A DNA stretch of 64,000 nucleotides from Candidatus Pseudobacter hemicellulosilyticus (GTDB lineage Bacteria; Bacteroidota; Bacteroidia; Chitinophagales; Chitinophagaceae). The notes beneath the pieces were generated by a model. The model was not told the DNA's origin. It worked only from the letters and a program-made list of their open reading frames with translations, and ran no database searches. Within the stretch, counting starts at the first letter, position 1. Each line of letters begins with the position of its first letter. Shown piece by piece: positions 1 through 8,316 of the stretch. The stretch spans positions 2,852,001-2,916,000 of the forward strand of contig CP119311.1 of NCBI GenBank assembly GCA_029202545.1. The letters run 5' to 3'. The position numbers were made by a program, and so were the translations under genes.

Positions 1-1
1 G

Positions 2-550
2 GTGAAGGTGAACCGTACCGTCTATCTCACCATCAACCGCGCTGTTCCGCCTACCATTGAAATGCCTAACCTGGAAGGGCTCAGCTTCCGCAGTGCGGAG
101 ATCGCCCTGCAGCAATATGGGCTGAACCTGGGAGATACAACCTATAAGCCGGACTTTGCCAAGAACTCAGTACTGGAGCAGCACCTGAACGGGCAGCGCA
201 TCAAGGCAGGCACCAAACTGCCGATGGGCAGCGCCATCTCGCTGGTGCTGGGCAGTGGCCTGGGCAGTGATGAATTCACGGTGCCGGACCTCACCGGTAT
301 GACCTACAACGAAGCCCGTATCCTGATGGAATCCATTGGCCTGAGCTTCGGCGTTGTTTTGCCTGATGGCGATGTACGGGATACTTTAAATGCATATATT
401 TACCGGCAGGACCCCGAGCGCTTTACGCCGGACCAGCAGTTAAACCGCATCCGTCAGGGCCAGTCAGTGGATATATTCCTGGGCATTAAAAAGCCGGTAC
501 GCCCGGTGGATTCCCTGCCCGCATCTTCCACGCAGCCTGCTGATTACTGA
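2..550 (+). CDS. PASTA domain protein, C-terminal part (5' truncated)
   Basis: The reading frame is open to the window edge, so the first GTG is not necessarily the true start and the N-terminus is missing. Two PASTA-like repeats are visible, at about residues 16-84 and 90-162, each opening with a proline and 'MPNLEG' or 'VPDLTGMTYNEA' followed by a helix and strands. A proline/serine-rich tail ends the protein. PASTA domains bind muropeptides or act as spacers in cell-wall proteins and Ser/Thr kinases; Bacteroidota commonly have stand-alone PASTA proteins with one N-terminal membrane anchor. That anchor, or a kinase domain, would lie upstream of this window. The rhodanese gene follows after 41 bp on the same strand and may be co-transcribed. 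Confidence 0.85.
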   Translation: MKVNRTVYLTINRAVPPTIEMPNLEGLSFRSAEIALQQYGLNLGDTTYKPDFAKNSVLEQHLNGQRIKAGTKLPMGSAISLVLGSGLGSDEFTVPDLTGMTYNEARILMESIGLSFGVVLPDGDVRDTLNAYIYRQDPERFTPDQQLNRIRQGQSVDIFLGIKKPVRPVDSLPASSTQPADY

Positions 551-591
551 TAACAGCCATTATTCAATCTATTCATAATACCCATCATCGT

Positions 592-903
592 ATGCAAAAT
601 ATTACACCGGAAGAACTGAAAGCCCGCCTCGACAAAGGTGAAACTGTTAACCTGGTGGATGTGCGTGAGCCCCATGAACATGATGAGTTCAATATTGGCG
701 GCCAGCTGTTGCCCCTGGGTGAGATCAGGAATTTCCAGGTTGATGAGCTGGAACCGCTGAAAGAGCAGGAAGTGATTGTTTACTGCCGCAGTGGTAACCG
801 CAGTGGCCAGGCAGCCATGCTGCTGGAAACAATGGGCTTCCAGGATGTCAAGAACCTCACAGGTGGCATGCTGCTCTGGCAGGAGAAGTTTGGCGGCAAT
901 TAA
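592..903 (+). CDS. Rhodanese-like domain protein (single domain, 103 aa)
   Basis: Single-domain rhodanese of normal length for the stand-alone GlpE/PspE-like class. The N-terminus has the typical 'LVDVREPHEHDEF' segment (CH2A-like), and the active-site loop is CRSGNRSG with the catalytic cysteine at residue 65, so it should be able to carry a persulfide. No signal peptide or membrane segment is visible, so a cytosolic location is expected. Family role: sulfur transfer or thiol/redox chemistry; the actual substrate cannot be read from sequence. It converges with the DUF6807 gene, whose stop codon lies 18 bp beyond this one. Confidence 0.93.
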   Translation: MQNITPEELKARLDKGETVNLVDVREPHEHDEFNIGGQLLPLGEIRNFQVDELEPLKEQEVIVYCRSGNRSGQAAMLLETMGFQDVKNLTGGMLLWQEKFGGN

Positions 904-921
904 TCCCTTTTATTTATTGTT

Positions 922-2118
922 TTACCGGATACTGACAACCGGCGGCGTTACCAGGTCGTTGAGCAGCTGGTTGACTGTATTGGTATTGACCTTCCCGTCG
1001 TGTATATAATACCGGTAGCCGGAGCGATAGAGCTCACCCGGGTTGATGCTGAAGGCGCCATCCACTACGGGTGAATACACAAAGTAGGGCATAGTAGGAT
1101 GTACCCGGATGGCCTGAGGATACCTGAAATTATCAGGAAAGCCCAGCACCGTGGCGCCTACGAGAGCTTTGTTGACCGTTCCGGAAGCATCTACCCAGCG
1201 CACATGGGTATGGTTGGCGGCTGAATCTTTCTTCCCCTCGCTGGTCAGCAGCTGCCAGCGCTGTTTGAAATTCTCCTTATCATCCGGGTTCCATTCGCGG
1301 CTGCCCCGGAAGCCGAGTCCTCCATAATGATATTTGTTCAGGTACAGGGTGTCTGTGCTGGTATTGCGTTGTTCTGAGACCAGGTCGAACAGGAAGTAAT
1401 GCTCAAACGGGTAAACGTTGATGGTCCAGATTTCCTGCAGCACTTCGCCGTGGGCCTTGCTTTTGTGGCGCAGCTTTACCTGCAGCTGGCCCATGACCGG
1501 TCCGCCTGTTGCTTTGATCACTTCCATATGTTCTACGGTGCCCAGGTCCTTGGCCTGGTTCCAGAAATCAATAAAACTGTTGCGGAAAGTAGTGCTGGTC
1601 CAGGCGGTGAACAGCGCGTGCTGGTGCATATGGCCTTCGGGGAAATCGTCGGTCAGTACCCTGCCATTGGGGCTATAGAGCGGGTGGATGAATCCGCTGC
1701 GCTGGAACAGCGACAGGCTGTCTACCGGCGGCAGGGAAGTCCTGGTATGATAAAATAGTACTGGCTTATGATGACTGCTGAGGAGCAGGCCATAATCTTT
1801 GCTGTCAATGGTCACTGCGGGAGCAGTTTTTTTCTTTAGCGGCTGCAGTTGGTAGCTGATACTGGCATTGGCCGTCAGGCTATCAGGCAGCATGAACACA
1901 GCCTGCCGGTTATCCAGCAGCTGAACAGGTGTGCTGCGCCGGGTGACGGGGTTCACCAGTTGCCAGGCGCTGTTGGCGGGCAGGGCTTTGGGCAATGTGA
2001 AAAATATGGGCGTCTGGAAGCGTGGATGCTGTCCGGCATTGACCTCAACCGTCAGGGTCTGGGCATGGGAAACAGTGACCAGCAGCAAAGCAATCAGGAG
2101 GAGGGGAATAGTGCGCAT
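922..2118 (-). CDS. DUF6807 / 'PmoA family' secreted protein
   Basis: 398-residue protein with a clear signal peptide (about residues 1-19, ending SHAQ), so exported. The core carries the family landmarks HMHQHALFTAW and 'YHYGGLGFRGSREW', which I recognise from the family labelled PmoA/DUF6807 in Bacteroidota and Planctomycetota. The label 'methane oxygenase' in databases is historical; there is no evidence for methane oxidation and the biochemical role is unknown, though neighbours in other genomes are often carbohydrate-degradation genes. The His-rich HMHQH stretch could bind a metal (inference). It lies upstream of the TonB receptor's terminator and appears to be a separate transcription unit on the minus strand. 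Confidence 0.85.
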   Translation of the reverse strand: MRTIPLLLIALLLVTVSHAQTLTVEVNAGQHPRFQTPIFFTLPKALPANSAWQLVNPVTRRSTPVQLLDNRQAVFMLPDSLTANASISYQLQPLKKKTAPAVTIDSKDYGLLLSSHHKPVLFYHTRTSLPPVDSLSLFQRSGFIHPLYSPNGRVLTDDFPEGHMHQHALFTAWTSTTFRNSFIDFWNQAKDLGTVEHMEVIKATGGPVMGQLQVKLRHKSKAHGEVLQEIWTINVYPFEHYFLFDLVSEQRNTSTDTLYLNKYHYGGLGFRGSREWNPDDKENFKQRWQLLTSEGKKDSAANHTHVRWVDASGTVNKALVGATVLGFPDNFRYPQAIRVHPTMPYFVYSPVVDGAFSINPGELYRSGYRYYIHDGKVNTNTVNQLLNDLVTPPVVSIR

Positions 2119-2150
2119 CTTTAAATTTACTACATCCTGCTGGCTCTGCT

Positions 2151-2185
2151 AAATAAAAAACCGCCCTGAAATGGCTCAGGGCGGT
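2151..2185 (-). terminator. Rho-independent terminator of the TonB receptor gene
   Basis: A 10-bp perfect stem (ACCGCCCTGA / TCAGGGCGGT, 6-nt loop) is followed on the minus strand by TTTTTATTT. It lies 25 bp past the receptor stop codon at 2210. Confidence 0.88.
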
Positions 2186-2209
2186 GATTGGGAGAGGGTT
2201 TTTCAGTAG

Positions 2210-4522
2210 TTATAACTTCACCTGCAGGGCAAAGAGGAAATTGATAGTGGCCATCGGGAAATAAGCGTTTTCCGTAATGAGCGCGCCACTGTCCTCGTAG
2301 CTGTAGGTATAGCCGTTGGCAACGTATTTTTTATCAAACAGGTTATTGACCTGTCCAACCAGGGTGATCTCTTTGAACAGCAGTCTGGGCAGCGTATAGC
2401 TGACACGCGCATCCTGTACATAGTAGGCTTCCAGCATATGGTCTTTGCTGGCGGTATTGTCCAGGTACTGGCGGCCTACATATTTACCCAGCAGGCTGAT
2501 GTCCAGGTTCTTTACCGGCAGGAAACTGATCATGCCGCCGCCCATCAGGTTGGGTGAAAAAGCGATATCGGTATTACCCACTTTATCAAAATCCTGGATG
2601 CGGTTCCTGCTGAGCGTCAGGTTAGCGCCGGCCTGCAGCCATTGGGTGACGCGGACCTTGCCCTGCAGTTCAATACCCATGCGGTAGCTGTTGGGCACGT
2701 TACTGCGCAGGTAAGCGCCCACATCATTGATACTACCGGTCAGCACCAGCTGATCTTTGTATCGCATATAGTAGGCGGTGGCGCCCCAGGAGAACTGGTT
2801 GTTCCTGCGTTCAATACCCAGCTCAAAATCATGCATCCTTTCCGGTTTGAGGCCGTCGGTATTGGCTTCAAAATCATTCCGGTTAGGTTCTTTGCTGCCC
2901 AGCGAATAGGAAACATAGAGCAGGTAGTCCTTCAGGCTATAGGTAAGGCCCAGCTTGGGGTTCACAAAATCATAGGTATTGCGCACTTTGCGGTCAGGCG
3001 CTTCCCGGAAGCCATTCAGCTGGTAGAGGACGCGGCGGTATTGCAGATCACCGAAGATCTCCAGGCCGGGCGTGATAGCGTACTGGTATTTTGTATAGGC
3101 GTTCACATCTGTTTTGTAGGCTGTGAGGTTATACCAGCGATGTTTATAGGGGATGGCGGCCTCTGCCCAGATCACTTCCCCGAAATGGTTACCATCGTAC
3201 CGGTTCCAGCCGCCTCCGATGGTGAACTGGTGGCGGTTGCCTTTGTGCTGTACGGAGAAGATCTGGCCGTAGAAGTCGTTGTCCAGCCAGAGCTGGCGGA
3301 TCAGGTCCGTGCTGGTGCTGGCGCCGTTATCGGGCAGACCGTAGGCGGTATATTCCGCTTCTGCTTTATATTCTTCGTAATAGCCTTTGCCTTTGGTGAG
3401 GAAAAAGGCGGTATTGGCTGTCCAGTTCTTACTGAGCTGGTGGTTGATGAACAGCTGGTAATGATCCTGCTGGTAGTTATCGGTCTGGTTATCGTAGGGA
3501 TCACCGGGCTTGTCCATACCGGAATAGTTGATGGTCCGGTTGGTTTCCAGGTCGGCCGCAGAAACGCCGTTCCAGGCCTGGTAGGTCTTTTCCTTACCGC
3601 CAAAAACATTCAGGCGGATGGAGGTCTTTTCCCCGATATAGGCGCCGGAGAGGTAAAAGGAACGGAGATCACTGGCGGCGCGGTCCACATAACCGTCGCT
3701 GCTGATCTTTGAGATCCGGGCGTCAATAGTAAAATGATCATTGATGAGGCCGCTGCCTGCTTTGACCGTATGCTTCCAGGTATTGAAAGAGCCGGCGCTG
3801 TTGTTAAGTTCTCCATAGGCGTTGGTATTCACCTCATTGGTGCTGAGGTTAATAGTGGCGCCAAAGGCGGAGGCGCCATTGGAGGAAGTGCCCACGCCCC
3901 GCTGGATCTGGATGCTGTTGAGCGAGGAGGAGAAATCCGGCATATTGACAAAGAAAGTGCCCTGCGATTCTGCATCATTGTAGGGGATGCCGTTCAGGGT
4001 CACATTGATACGGGTGGCATCCGTGCCACGGATGCGGATACCGGTATACCCGATGCCGGTACCGGCATCAGAGCTGACCACGGCAGAGGGCGTCTGGTTG
4101 AGGATGAAAGGAATATCCTGTCCCAGGTTCTGCTTTTCAATCTCTTTTTTGGTGAGATTGGTCTTGGTAAAAGGCGCTTTTTCACCGGCGGTGATGGCGC
4201 GGACTTCCACGGGCTGCATGAAGAGGTTAAGCCGCTTCAGGCGGATGGTCTGTGTGCTGTTGTCCGGGCTGACGCTGAGCTCGGCGGTCTCAAAGCCGAT
4301 GCTGGAGATGCGGAGCGTATAGCTGCCGGAGCGGATGCGCTGAAAAATGAATTCACCCTGTTCATTGCTGCTGGTACTGGCAAAATTGCCCAGTTCAATA
4401 GTGGCCGATGCTACGGCGGCCGATGTTGCTGCGTCGATTACTTTGCCGCTGATCTGCTGAGCCAGTAACCAATGGGATAACAATAAGTAGCAAATCCCCA
4501 AAAACAATTTTTTCATGTCCAT
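2210..4522 (-). CDS. TonB-dependent receptor, probable thiamine (TPP-regulated) uptake
   Basis: 770-residue outer-membrane receptor. It has a signal peptide (about 1-22), a carboxypeptidase-regulatory-like beta-sandwich (about 23-100, 'QISGKVIDAATSAAV'), a TonB plug (about 110-235, containing 'GIRIRGTDATRINVTLNGIP') and a C-terminal beta-barrel ending in an alternating hydrophobic strand. Such receptors import substrates across the outer membrane using TonB-ExbBD energy. The substrate is suggested by regulation, not by the protein: a canonical TPP riboswitch lies in its 5' leader, about 110 nt before the start codon, which in Bacteroidota marks thiamine-uptake receptors. No other thiamine gene is adjacent, so it appears monocistronic, with its own terminator at 2151-2185. 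Uptake of a thiamine precursor instead of thiamine is possible. Confidence 0.93.
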   Translation of the reverse strand: MDMKKLFLGICYLLLSHWLLAQQISGKVIDAATSAAVASATIELGNFASTSSNEQGEFIFQRIRSGSYTLRISSIGFETAELSVSPDNSTQTIRLKRLNLFMQPVEVRAITAGEKAPFTKTNLTKKEIEKQNLGQDIPFILNQTPSAVVSSDAGTGIGYTGIRIRGTDATRINVTLNGIPYNDAESQGTFFVNMPDFSSSLNSIQIQRGVGTSSNGASAFGATINLSTNEVNTNAYGELNNSAGSFNTWKHTVKAGSGLINDHFTIDARISKISSDGYVDRAASDLRSFYLSGAYIGEKTSIRLNVFGGKEKTYQAWNGVSAADLETNRTINYSGMDKPGDPYDNQTDNYQQDHYQLFINHQLSKNWTANTAFFLTKGKGYYEEYKAEAEYTAYGLPDNGASTSTDLIRQLWLDNDFYGQIFSVQHKGNRHQFTIGGGWNRYDGNHFGEVIWAEAAIPYKHRWYNLTAYKTDVNAYTKYQYAITPGLEIFGDLQYRRVLYQLNGFREAPDRKVRNTYDFVNPKLGLTYSLKDYLLYVSYSLGSKEPNRNDFEANTDGLKPERMHDFELGIERRNNQFSWGATAYYMRYKDQLVLTGSINDVGAYLRSNVPNSYRMGIELQGKVRVTQWLQAGANLTLSRNRIQDFDKVGNTDIAFSPNLMGGGMISFLPVKNLDISLLGKYVGRQYLDNTASKDHMLEAYYVQDARVSYTLPRLLFKEITLVGQVNNLFDKKYVANGYTYSYEDSGALITENAYFPMATINFLFALQVKL

Positions 4523-4629
4523 TACGTGTTTAAATGGTGCGGGAGGCGATTTTTACCACCATCCGGTCAAAATTGATTTGAAGGAAATGCTGCGAAAGCG
4601 AAGTGTAGTAACTACTATAGATTGGACCT

Positions 4630-4720
4630 ACCTTCCCTGCGCAGGCATTACCCTGATCAGGTTCTACGGGTATCATCTCAGCCGACGGTCTGGAAGACCG
4701 GCAGCACCCCGAGGAAACTG
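4630..4720 (-). promoter_or_regulatory. TPP riboswitch (THI element)
   Basis: On the minus strand the canonical TPP aptamer is complete: CGGGGTGC, a variable P3 hairpin (GCCGGTCTTCCAGACCGTCGGC), the CTGAGA motif, an ACCC segment, GAACCTGATCAGG, TAATGCC and GCGCAGGGA. The closing helix P1 can be traced as TTTCCT (4717-4712) with AGGGAA (4638-4633). The remaining leader (4523-4629) is A/T-rich and contains a short dyad TAGTAGTTACTA near 4612; no U-tract terminator is evident, so control of translation initiation is more likely than termination (inference). Binding TPP is expected to lower expression of the downstream receptor. Confidence 0.96.
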
Positions 4721-4737
4721 AGAAATGATGAAAATGT

Positions 4738-4765
4738 CTCTTTGGCCAAAGAGGCGGCAAAGATA
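4738..4765 (-). promoter_or_regulatory. Promoter -7 box and 16-bp palindrome upstream of the TPP riboswitch
   Basis: On the minus strand TATCTTTG (4765-4758) matches the Bacteroidota -7 consensus TAnnTTTG. Immediately downstream is the perfect palindrome CTCTTTGGCCAAAGAG (4738-4753), which would overlap the transcription start. A clear -33 TTG at the usual 19-bp spacing is not visible. The palindrome may be an operator or a 5'-end stabilising hairpin. Confidence 0.55.
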
Positions 4766-4833
4766 AGTGTAAAAAAATTATTAAAGTTGTAACAATCCGG
4801 AATAGCTGTTCGTCACACTCCTAAACAGCCCTT

Positions 4834-5547
4834 ATGCAACGTATTATACTCAGCAGCCTTTTCCTGTTCACCGTTCTGGCCGGTTTTGCACAGGAGAAAG
4901 TGATCAACGATCCCAATGCAGAAGAACGGTCCGTAGGCAGTTTTTCCAGTATTGAAATGCGGGATGGCATTGACCTGTTCCTTTCCTATGGTGAAGAAGC
5001 TAAGGTACTGGTGAGTGGCGCCACCCAGACAGACAGGGACAAGATCAAAACGGTAGTGCAGAACGGTGTGCTGAAGATATATACAGAGGGAGGGCCTATC
5101 AAGATAAGCACGCGCGACAAAAAACTGAAGGCGTATATTGCGGTACGTTCCCTGGAGGGCCTGTCGGCTACCTTTGGGTCAGACGTTTCCATCAGTGGTA
5201 CGCTGCGGGCTGAAAAACTGGATATCAAGCTTTCAGGCGGCAGTGATCTGGACGGCCGGCTGGCAGTTCAGTACCTTAACCTGAAAATATCCGGTGGATC
5301 GGACGCCCGTATCAAGGGCCAGGTGGAGAGTTTTTCACTGCAGGCCAGCGGTGGCAGCGACCTGAAAGGATTTGACCTGGTTTGCGATAAGGCCAGCGTT
5401 TCCTGCACCGGCGGCAGTGATGTCCAGCTGACCGTGAATGGCGAGCTGAATGTGGAGGCCCGTGGCGGCAGTGATGTAGAGTATAAGGGCCAGGGCCATA
5501 TCAATAAGAGTACTACCAGCGGCAGCAGCATCCGTAAAAGAGCCTGA
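4834..5547 (+). CDS. DUF2807 (GIN/head) domain secreted protein, paralogue 1
   Basis: 237 residues with a signal peptide (about 1-19, ending GFAQ) and one DUF2807 domain, the family described as a putative auto-transporter adhesin head. The protein starts its mature part with 'EKVINDPNAEERSVGSFSSIE' style sequence and the C-terminal half is a beta-helix-like series of turns marked by repeated GGSD (about six times). Role unknown; export to the periplasm or surface is likely. The next gene, 42 bp downstream on the same strand, encodes a paralogue with the same architecture, so the two probably arose by tandem duplication and may be one operon. Confidence 0.88.
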   Translation: MQRIILSSLFLFTVLAGFAQEKVINDPNAEERSVGSFSSIEMRDGIDLFLSYGEEAKVLVSGATQTDRDKIKTVVQNGVLKIYTEGGPIKISTRDKKLKAYIAVRSLEGLSATFGSDVSISGTLRAEKLDIKLSGGSDLDGRLAVQYLNLKISGGSDARIKGQVESFSLQASGGSDLKGFDLVCDKASVSCTGGSDVQLTVNGELNVEARGGSDVEYKGQGHINKSTTSGSSIRKRA

Positions 5548-5589
5548 GCAGAAATGCTTTGATAAACAGTGCAGATTAAAATTATATAT

Positions 5590-6309
5590 ATGATAAAGCG
5601 GTTTTTATTATTGCTGTTGACAGCCCTGCCTTTGTGGGCGGCGGCACAGCGGCAGATCATCAATGATGAAAATGCTGTACCGCGGGATATAGGGTCGTTC
5701 CATGCCGTGAAGATATCCAGCCCTATCACCCTTTTCTTATCGCAGGGCGAAAGGGAAGTGCTGGTGGTAAGCGCCTCGGAGGAAAAATTCAGGGATCTGA
5801 TACGGACAGAGGTTCGTGATGGAGAACTGCATATCTGGTTCGACAATAAGAATAATCTCATTCGCAACAACCAGCACCTGAAGCTGCGGGTATATCTCTC
5901 TTTTAAGGAGCTGGACAAGCTGCAGGTTTCCGGTGCTTCCACGGTAGTGGTCAGTGGCACCCTGGCGGTGAACCAGCTGAGCCTGGATATGTCCGGCGCC
6001 AGCGATTTCAAAGGGAATGTGGAACTGGGCTCCCTGAATGTAAAGGTGAGTGGTGCTTCTGATGCGGTGGTGAGTGGCAAGGCTGGGACGGTGACCATTG
6101 ATGCCAATGGCGCCAGTGATTTCAAAGGATATGAATTGCAATCAGACCAGTGTTCGGTAACGGCCAGTGGCGCTTCGGATGTAAAGATCACGGTCAATAA
6201 AGAGCTGAATGCAAGGGCCAGTGGCGCCAGCAGTGTTTATTACAAAGGTGAAGGAGTTGTTAAAGAAATGAAATCGAGCGGCGCCAGTACAGTTGGCAAA
6301 CGAAGTTAA
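5590..6309 (+). CDS. DUF2807 (GIN/head) domain secreted protein, paralogue 2
   Basis: 239 residues from the ATG at 5590; I prefer this to the GTG at 5569 because it puts a standard signal peptide (MIKRFLLLLLTALPLWAAAQ) at the very N-terminus. It is a DUF2807 paralogue of the preceding gene: same 'IINDENAVPRDIGSFHAV' opening and the same repeated turns, but here the repeated motif is SGAS(D) where the first protein has GGSD. Function unknown. It ends about 175 bp upstream of the initiator tRNA gene, which has its own promoter. Confidence 0.88.
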   Translation: MIKRFLLLLLTALPLWAAAQRQIINDENAVPRDIGSFHAVKISSPITLFLSQGEREVLVVSASEEKFRDLIRTEVRDGELHIWFDNKNNLIRNNQHLKLRVYLSFKELDKLQVSGASTVVVSGTLAVNQLSLDMSGASDFKGNVELGSLNVKVSGASDAVVSGKAGTVTIDANGASDFKGYELQSDQCSVTASGASDVKITVNKELNARASGASSVYYKGEGVVKEMKSSGASTVGKRS

Positions 6310-6443
6310 GCAATACCATGCGTTGCTTTGAAATGGCCGTCTGTGGCGGAATTGAAAGAAATGCGCATAGCTGTTGACGTGAGATGGACATCCGGATCAC
6401 AGTGTTTGAGTGAAAAACATTTTGCAAAAAATTGAAATGATTT

Positions 6444-6473
6444 TTGGTAGTAACCGATAAGAGTGTATATTTG
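6444..6473 (+). promoter_or_regulatory. Promoter of the initiator tRNA gene
   Basis: TTG (6444-6446), 19-bp spacer, TATATTTG (6466-6473): an exact Bacteroidota sigma-A promoter. The mature tRNA begins 11 nt after the box. Confidence 0.85.
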
Positions 6474-6483
6474 CACTCCACAT

Positions 6484-6555
<72 letters not shown>

Positions 6556-6680
6556 CAAAAGAAAAATCCTGACAGGACATACCAGTTAAACGGTGTGTCC
6601 TGTTTCTTTTTAGGGCTGTTAAATGCCTCCTGAGCAAACTCATACCGGACAGTCCTTGTTTTATAATCAATAGTTGCTGC

Positions 6681-7130
6681 TCACAATTCTTTCTCAAAAC
6701 AAACGCTATTCTCCACGCCCGCATATTGCCCGTAGTTAGGGATCTGCCGGTAGCCATTCTTCTGGTATAGCTGAATGGCTTCGGGTTGCCGTTTGCCTGT
6801 CTCCAGCCGACAGCTGGCATAGGACAGCTCCCTGGCCCATTGTTCCAGTTCGGTCAGCACAGCGGAAGCGAGTCCCTTGCTCCTGTGTTCAGGAGCGGTG
6901 TACATACGTTTTACTTCCATACAGTCTGTACTGAGCGGCTTAATGGCGCCGCAGGCAGCGGCCTGCCCGTCAATATAAGCCACTACCACCTGGGTGAGTG
7001 AAGCACTGCTGTTGAACTGTGCATAGAAAGCATGATCGGCTCCATCCCTTTGGGCCAGGTCGGCGTTCAATGCGCTGACAAGGCGGAGGAAATCGGGGTT
7101 GGTAGCCTGTGTTCTGGTGATAGTGAGCAT
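6681..7130 (-). CDS. GNAT family N-acetyltransferase
   Basis: 149-residue single-domain GNAT protein. Visible are the beta4/alpha3 acetyl-CoA loop (MYTAPEHRSKGLASAVL, the R/Q-x-x-G-x-G/A signature as HRSKGLA) and the C-terminal 'AIQLYQKNGYRQI' strand-helix typical of the family. It transfers an acetyl group from acetyl-CoA to an amine; the acceptor cannot be deduced. The gene stands alone on the minus strand between the tRNA and the toxin-antitoxin pair. Confidence 0.9.
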   Translation of the reverse strand: MLTITRTQATNPDFLRLVSALNADLAQRDGADHAFYAQFNSSASLTQVVVAYIDGQAAACGAIKPLSTDCMEVKRMYTAPEHRSKGLASAVLTELEQWARELSYASCRLETGKRQPEAIQLYQKNGYRQIPNYGQYAGVENSVCFEKEL

Positions 7131-7307
7131 ATGGATATTATTTATGAAATAAATTTCGTGTAAGGATAAATGATATATTTGCGCCCAACAAGCCCCCTCA
7201 ATTTACTTTTTTAAAACACTCCACCGGAAAGGAAACTACCCGAACGATCCCTCATGCTGCAGCAGAAAGAATGGCTGTGAAATATTATTTTTAAAATTAA
7301 AATACAA

Positions 7308-7342
7308 TTTCAGAAAATAAAATTTAATTTTGTTTTCTGAAA
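7308..7342 (+). promoter_or_regulatory. higBA promoter/operator: inverted repeat around the -7 box
   Basis: A perfect 10-bp inverted repeat, TTTCAGAAAA (7308-7317) and TTTTCTGAAA (7333-7342), brackets a 15-bp A/T-rich core that contains TAATTTTG (7325-7332), a match to TAnnTTTG. The arrangement fits an operator at which the HTH antitoxin would block its own promoter (inference). Confidence 0.7.
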
Positions 7343-7363
7343 GGGTGAAAGGAGGCTTTTTTT

Positions 7364-7660
7364 ATGGTAGTTATCACCTTTAGCAGGTTACGGAGATATG
7401 TATTGGCTAATCCGGGCTGCAGGATTGGATTGTATCACTGGGCCAGGAATACGGAAAGAGCGGATTGGGCCTGTTTTGCGGATGTGAAACGCAGTTTTCC
7501 TTCTGTGGACTATGTGGGCAATGACAGGTTTGTCTTTGATATCCACGGTAACAGGTACAGATTGATTGTCATGATCCATTTTCCCATCAGAAGTGTGTAC
7601 ATACGGTTTATCGGAACGCATGCAGAATATGATAAAATAACTGATATTATCAACCTTTAA
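7364..7660 (+). CDS. higB: HigB-like type II toxin (RelE superfamily)
   Basis: 98 residues, the usual size. The segment 'ADWACFADVKRSFPSVDYVG' and the strand 'RYRLIVMIHFPIRSVYIRFIGTH' match HigB_toxin proteins, ribosome-dependent mRNA interferases that cut translated mRNA. Conserved basic and aromatic residues of the C-terminal sheet are present (R, Y/R, H in FIGTHAEY). The antitoxin follows 11 bp downstream, giving the reversed toxin-first order characteristic of higBA loci. Expression is probably controlled by the inverted repeat at 7308-7342. Confidence 0.88.
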   Translation: MVVITFSRLRRYVLANPGCRIGLYHWARNTERADWACFADVKRSFPSVDYVGNDRFVFDIHGNRYRLIVMIHFPIRSVYIRFIGTHAEYDKITDIINL

Positions 7661-7671
7661 AAATTGACATC

Positions 7672-8043
7672 ATGGCCTTTTCCAAAATCAAAACTGAAAA
7701 TGACTACGCTGTAGCCATTGCGCAGATCGAGGTCTTTTTGAAAAAAGGCTTTGCCAATCTCTCTGAAGAGGAAACTGCGCTCCTTGAAAAGATCTCCAAA
7801 GCCGTTGCGGCTTATGAAAAAGAGTATTATCCGGTGCCCAAGCCCTCCAGTATTGCTGAAATGATTGAGTTGAAGATGTATGAAATGCGCCTGAACCAAA
7901 AGAAACTGGCGGAACTGATGAAGATTGCACCGGATAAACTCTCCCAGATCCTCAACGGCAAGCGGGAGCCCGATGTACCTTTTCTGAAGGCCGCCCACCA
8001 GCGCCTGGGCATTGACGCGGCCTTTCTGCTGAACCATGCCTGA
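7672..8043 (+). CDS. higA: HigA-like antitoxin, HTH domain
   Basis: 123 residues. The C-terminal half (about 62-118) is a Cro/C1-type helix-turn-helix ('MRLNQKKLAELMKIAPDKLSQI' then 'LNGKREP'); the N-terminal half is helical and is the expected toxin-binding region. This organisation (N-terminal neutralisation, C-terminal HTH) matches the HigA antitoxins paired with PF09907-type HigB. It would neutralise the upstream toxin and repress the shared promoter. No terminator is evident after the gene. Confidence 0.88.
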   Translation: MAFSKIKTENDYAVAIAQIEVFLKKGFANLSEEETALLEKISKAVAAYEKEYYPVPKPSSIAEMIELKMYEMRLNQKKLAELMKIAPDKLSQILNGKREPDVPFLKAAHQRLGIDAAFLLNHA

Positions 8044-8226
8044 TCATATGCCCTATTATGGCTGATCCGGGCAAGCCTGGATACCACCCTGCCTATTGTC
8101 TCAACCCCTCGCGGAATGCATCAGATGGTGATCTGCTGCTAAGCCTGCCTGAATATACCCCTTCCCGGTCCGGCGCCTGTTTCGGGCGGCATTTGTAAAA
8201 AGCCCGGCCGCCCCGCCTTTATTTCA

Positions 8227-8280
8227 TACCTTTGCAGGAATTTTTCGCGGGAAAGGGGCCTGTATTTCCATTTCAGGCCC
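8227..8280 (+). promoter_or_regulatory. era-der promoter (-7 box) and leader hairpin
   Basis: TACCTTTG (8227-8234) is a consensus -7 box; no good -33 TTG lies at 19 bp. The predicted leader then carries a hairpin GGGCCTG (8256-8262) / CAGGCCC (8274-8280) without a T-run, about 37 nt before the era start. Role unknown. The rest of the 270-bp gap between higA and era shows nothing else. Confidence 0.55.
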
Positions 8281-8316
8281 TATTTGTTTCCGTAAATAAC
8301 AGGCGCACAACAATAT

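Noticed and set aside
2642..3712. 356-aa open frame on the plus strand
   Set aside because: Antisense to the TonB receptor, no recognisable domain, composition typical of an antisense shadow.
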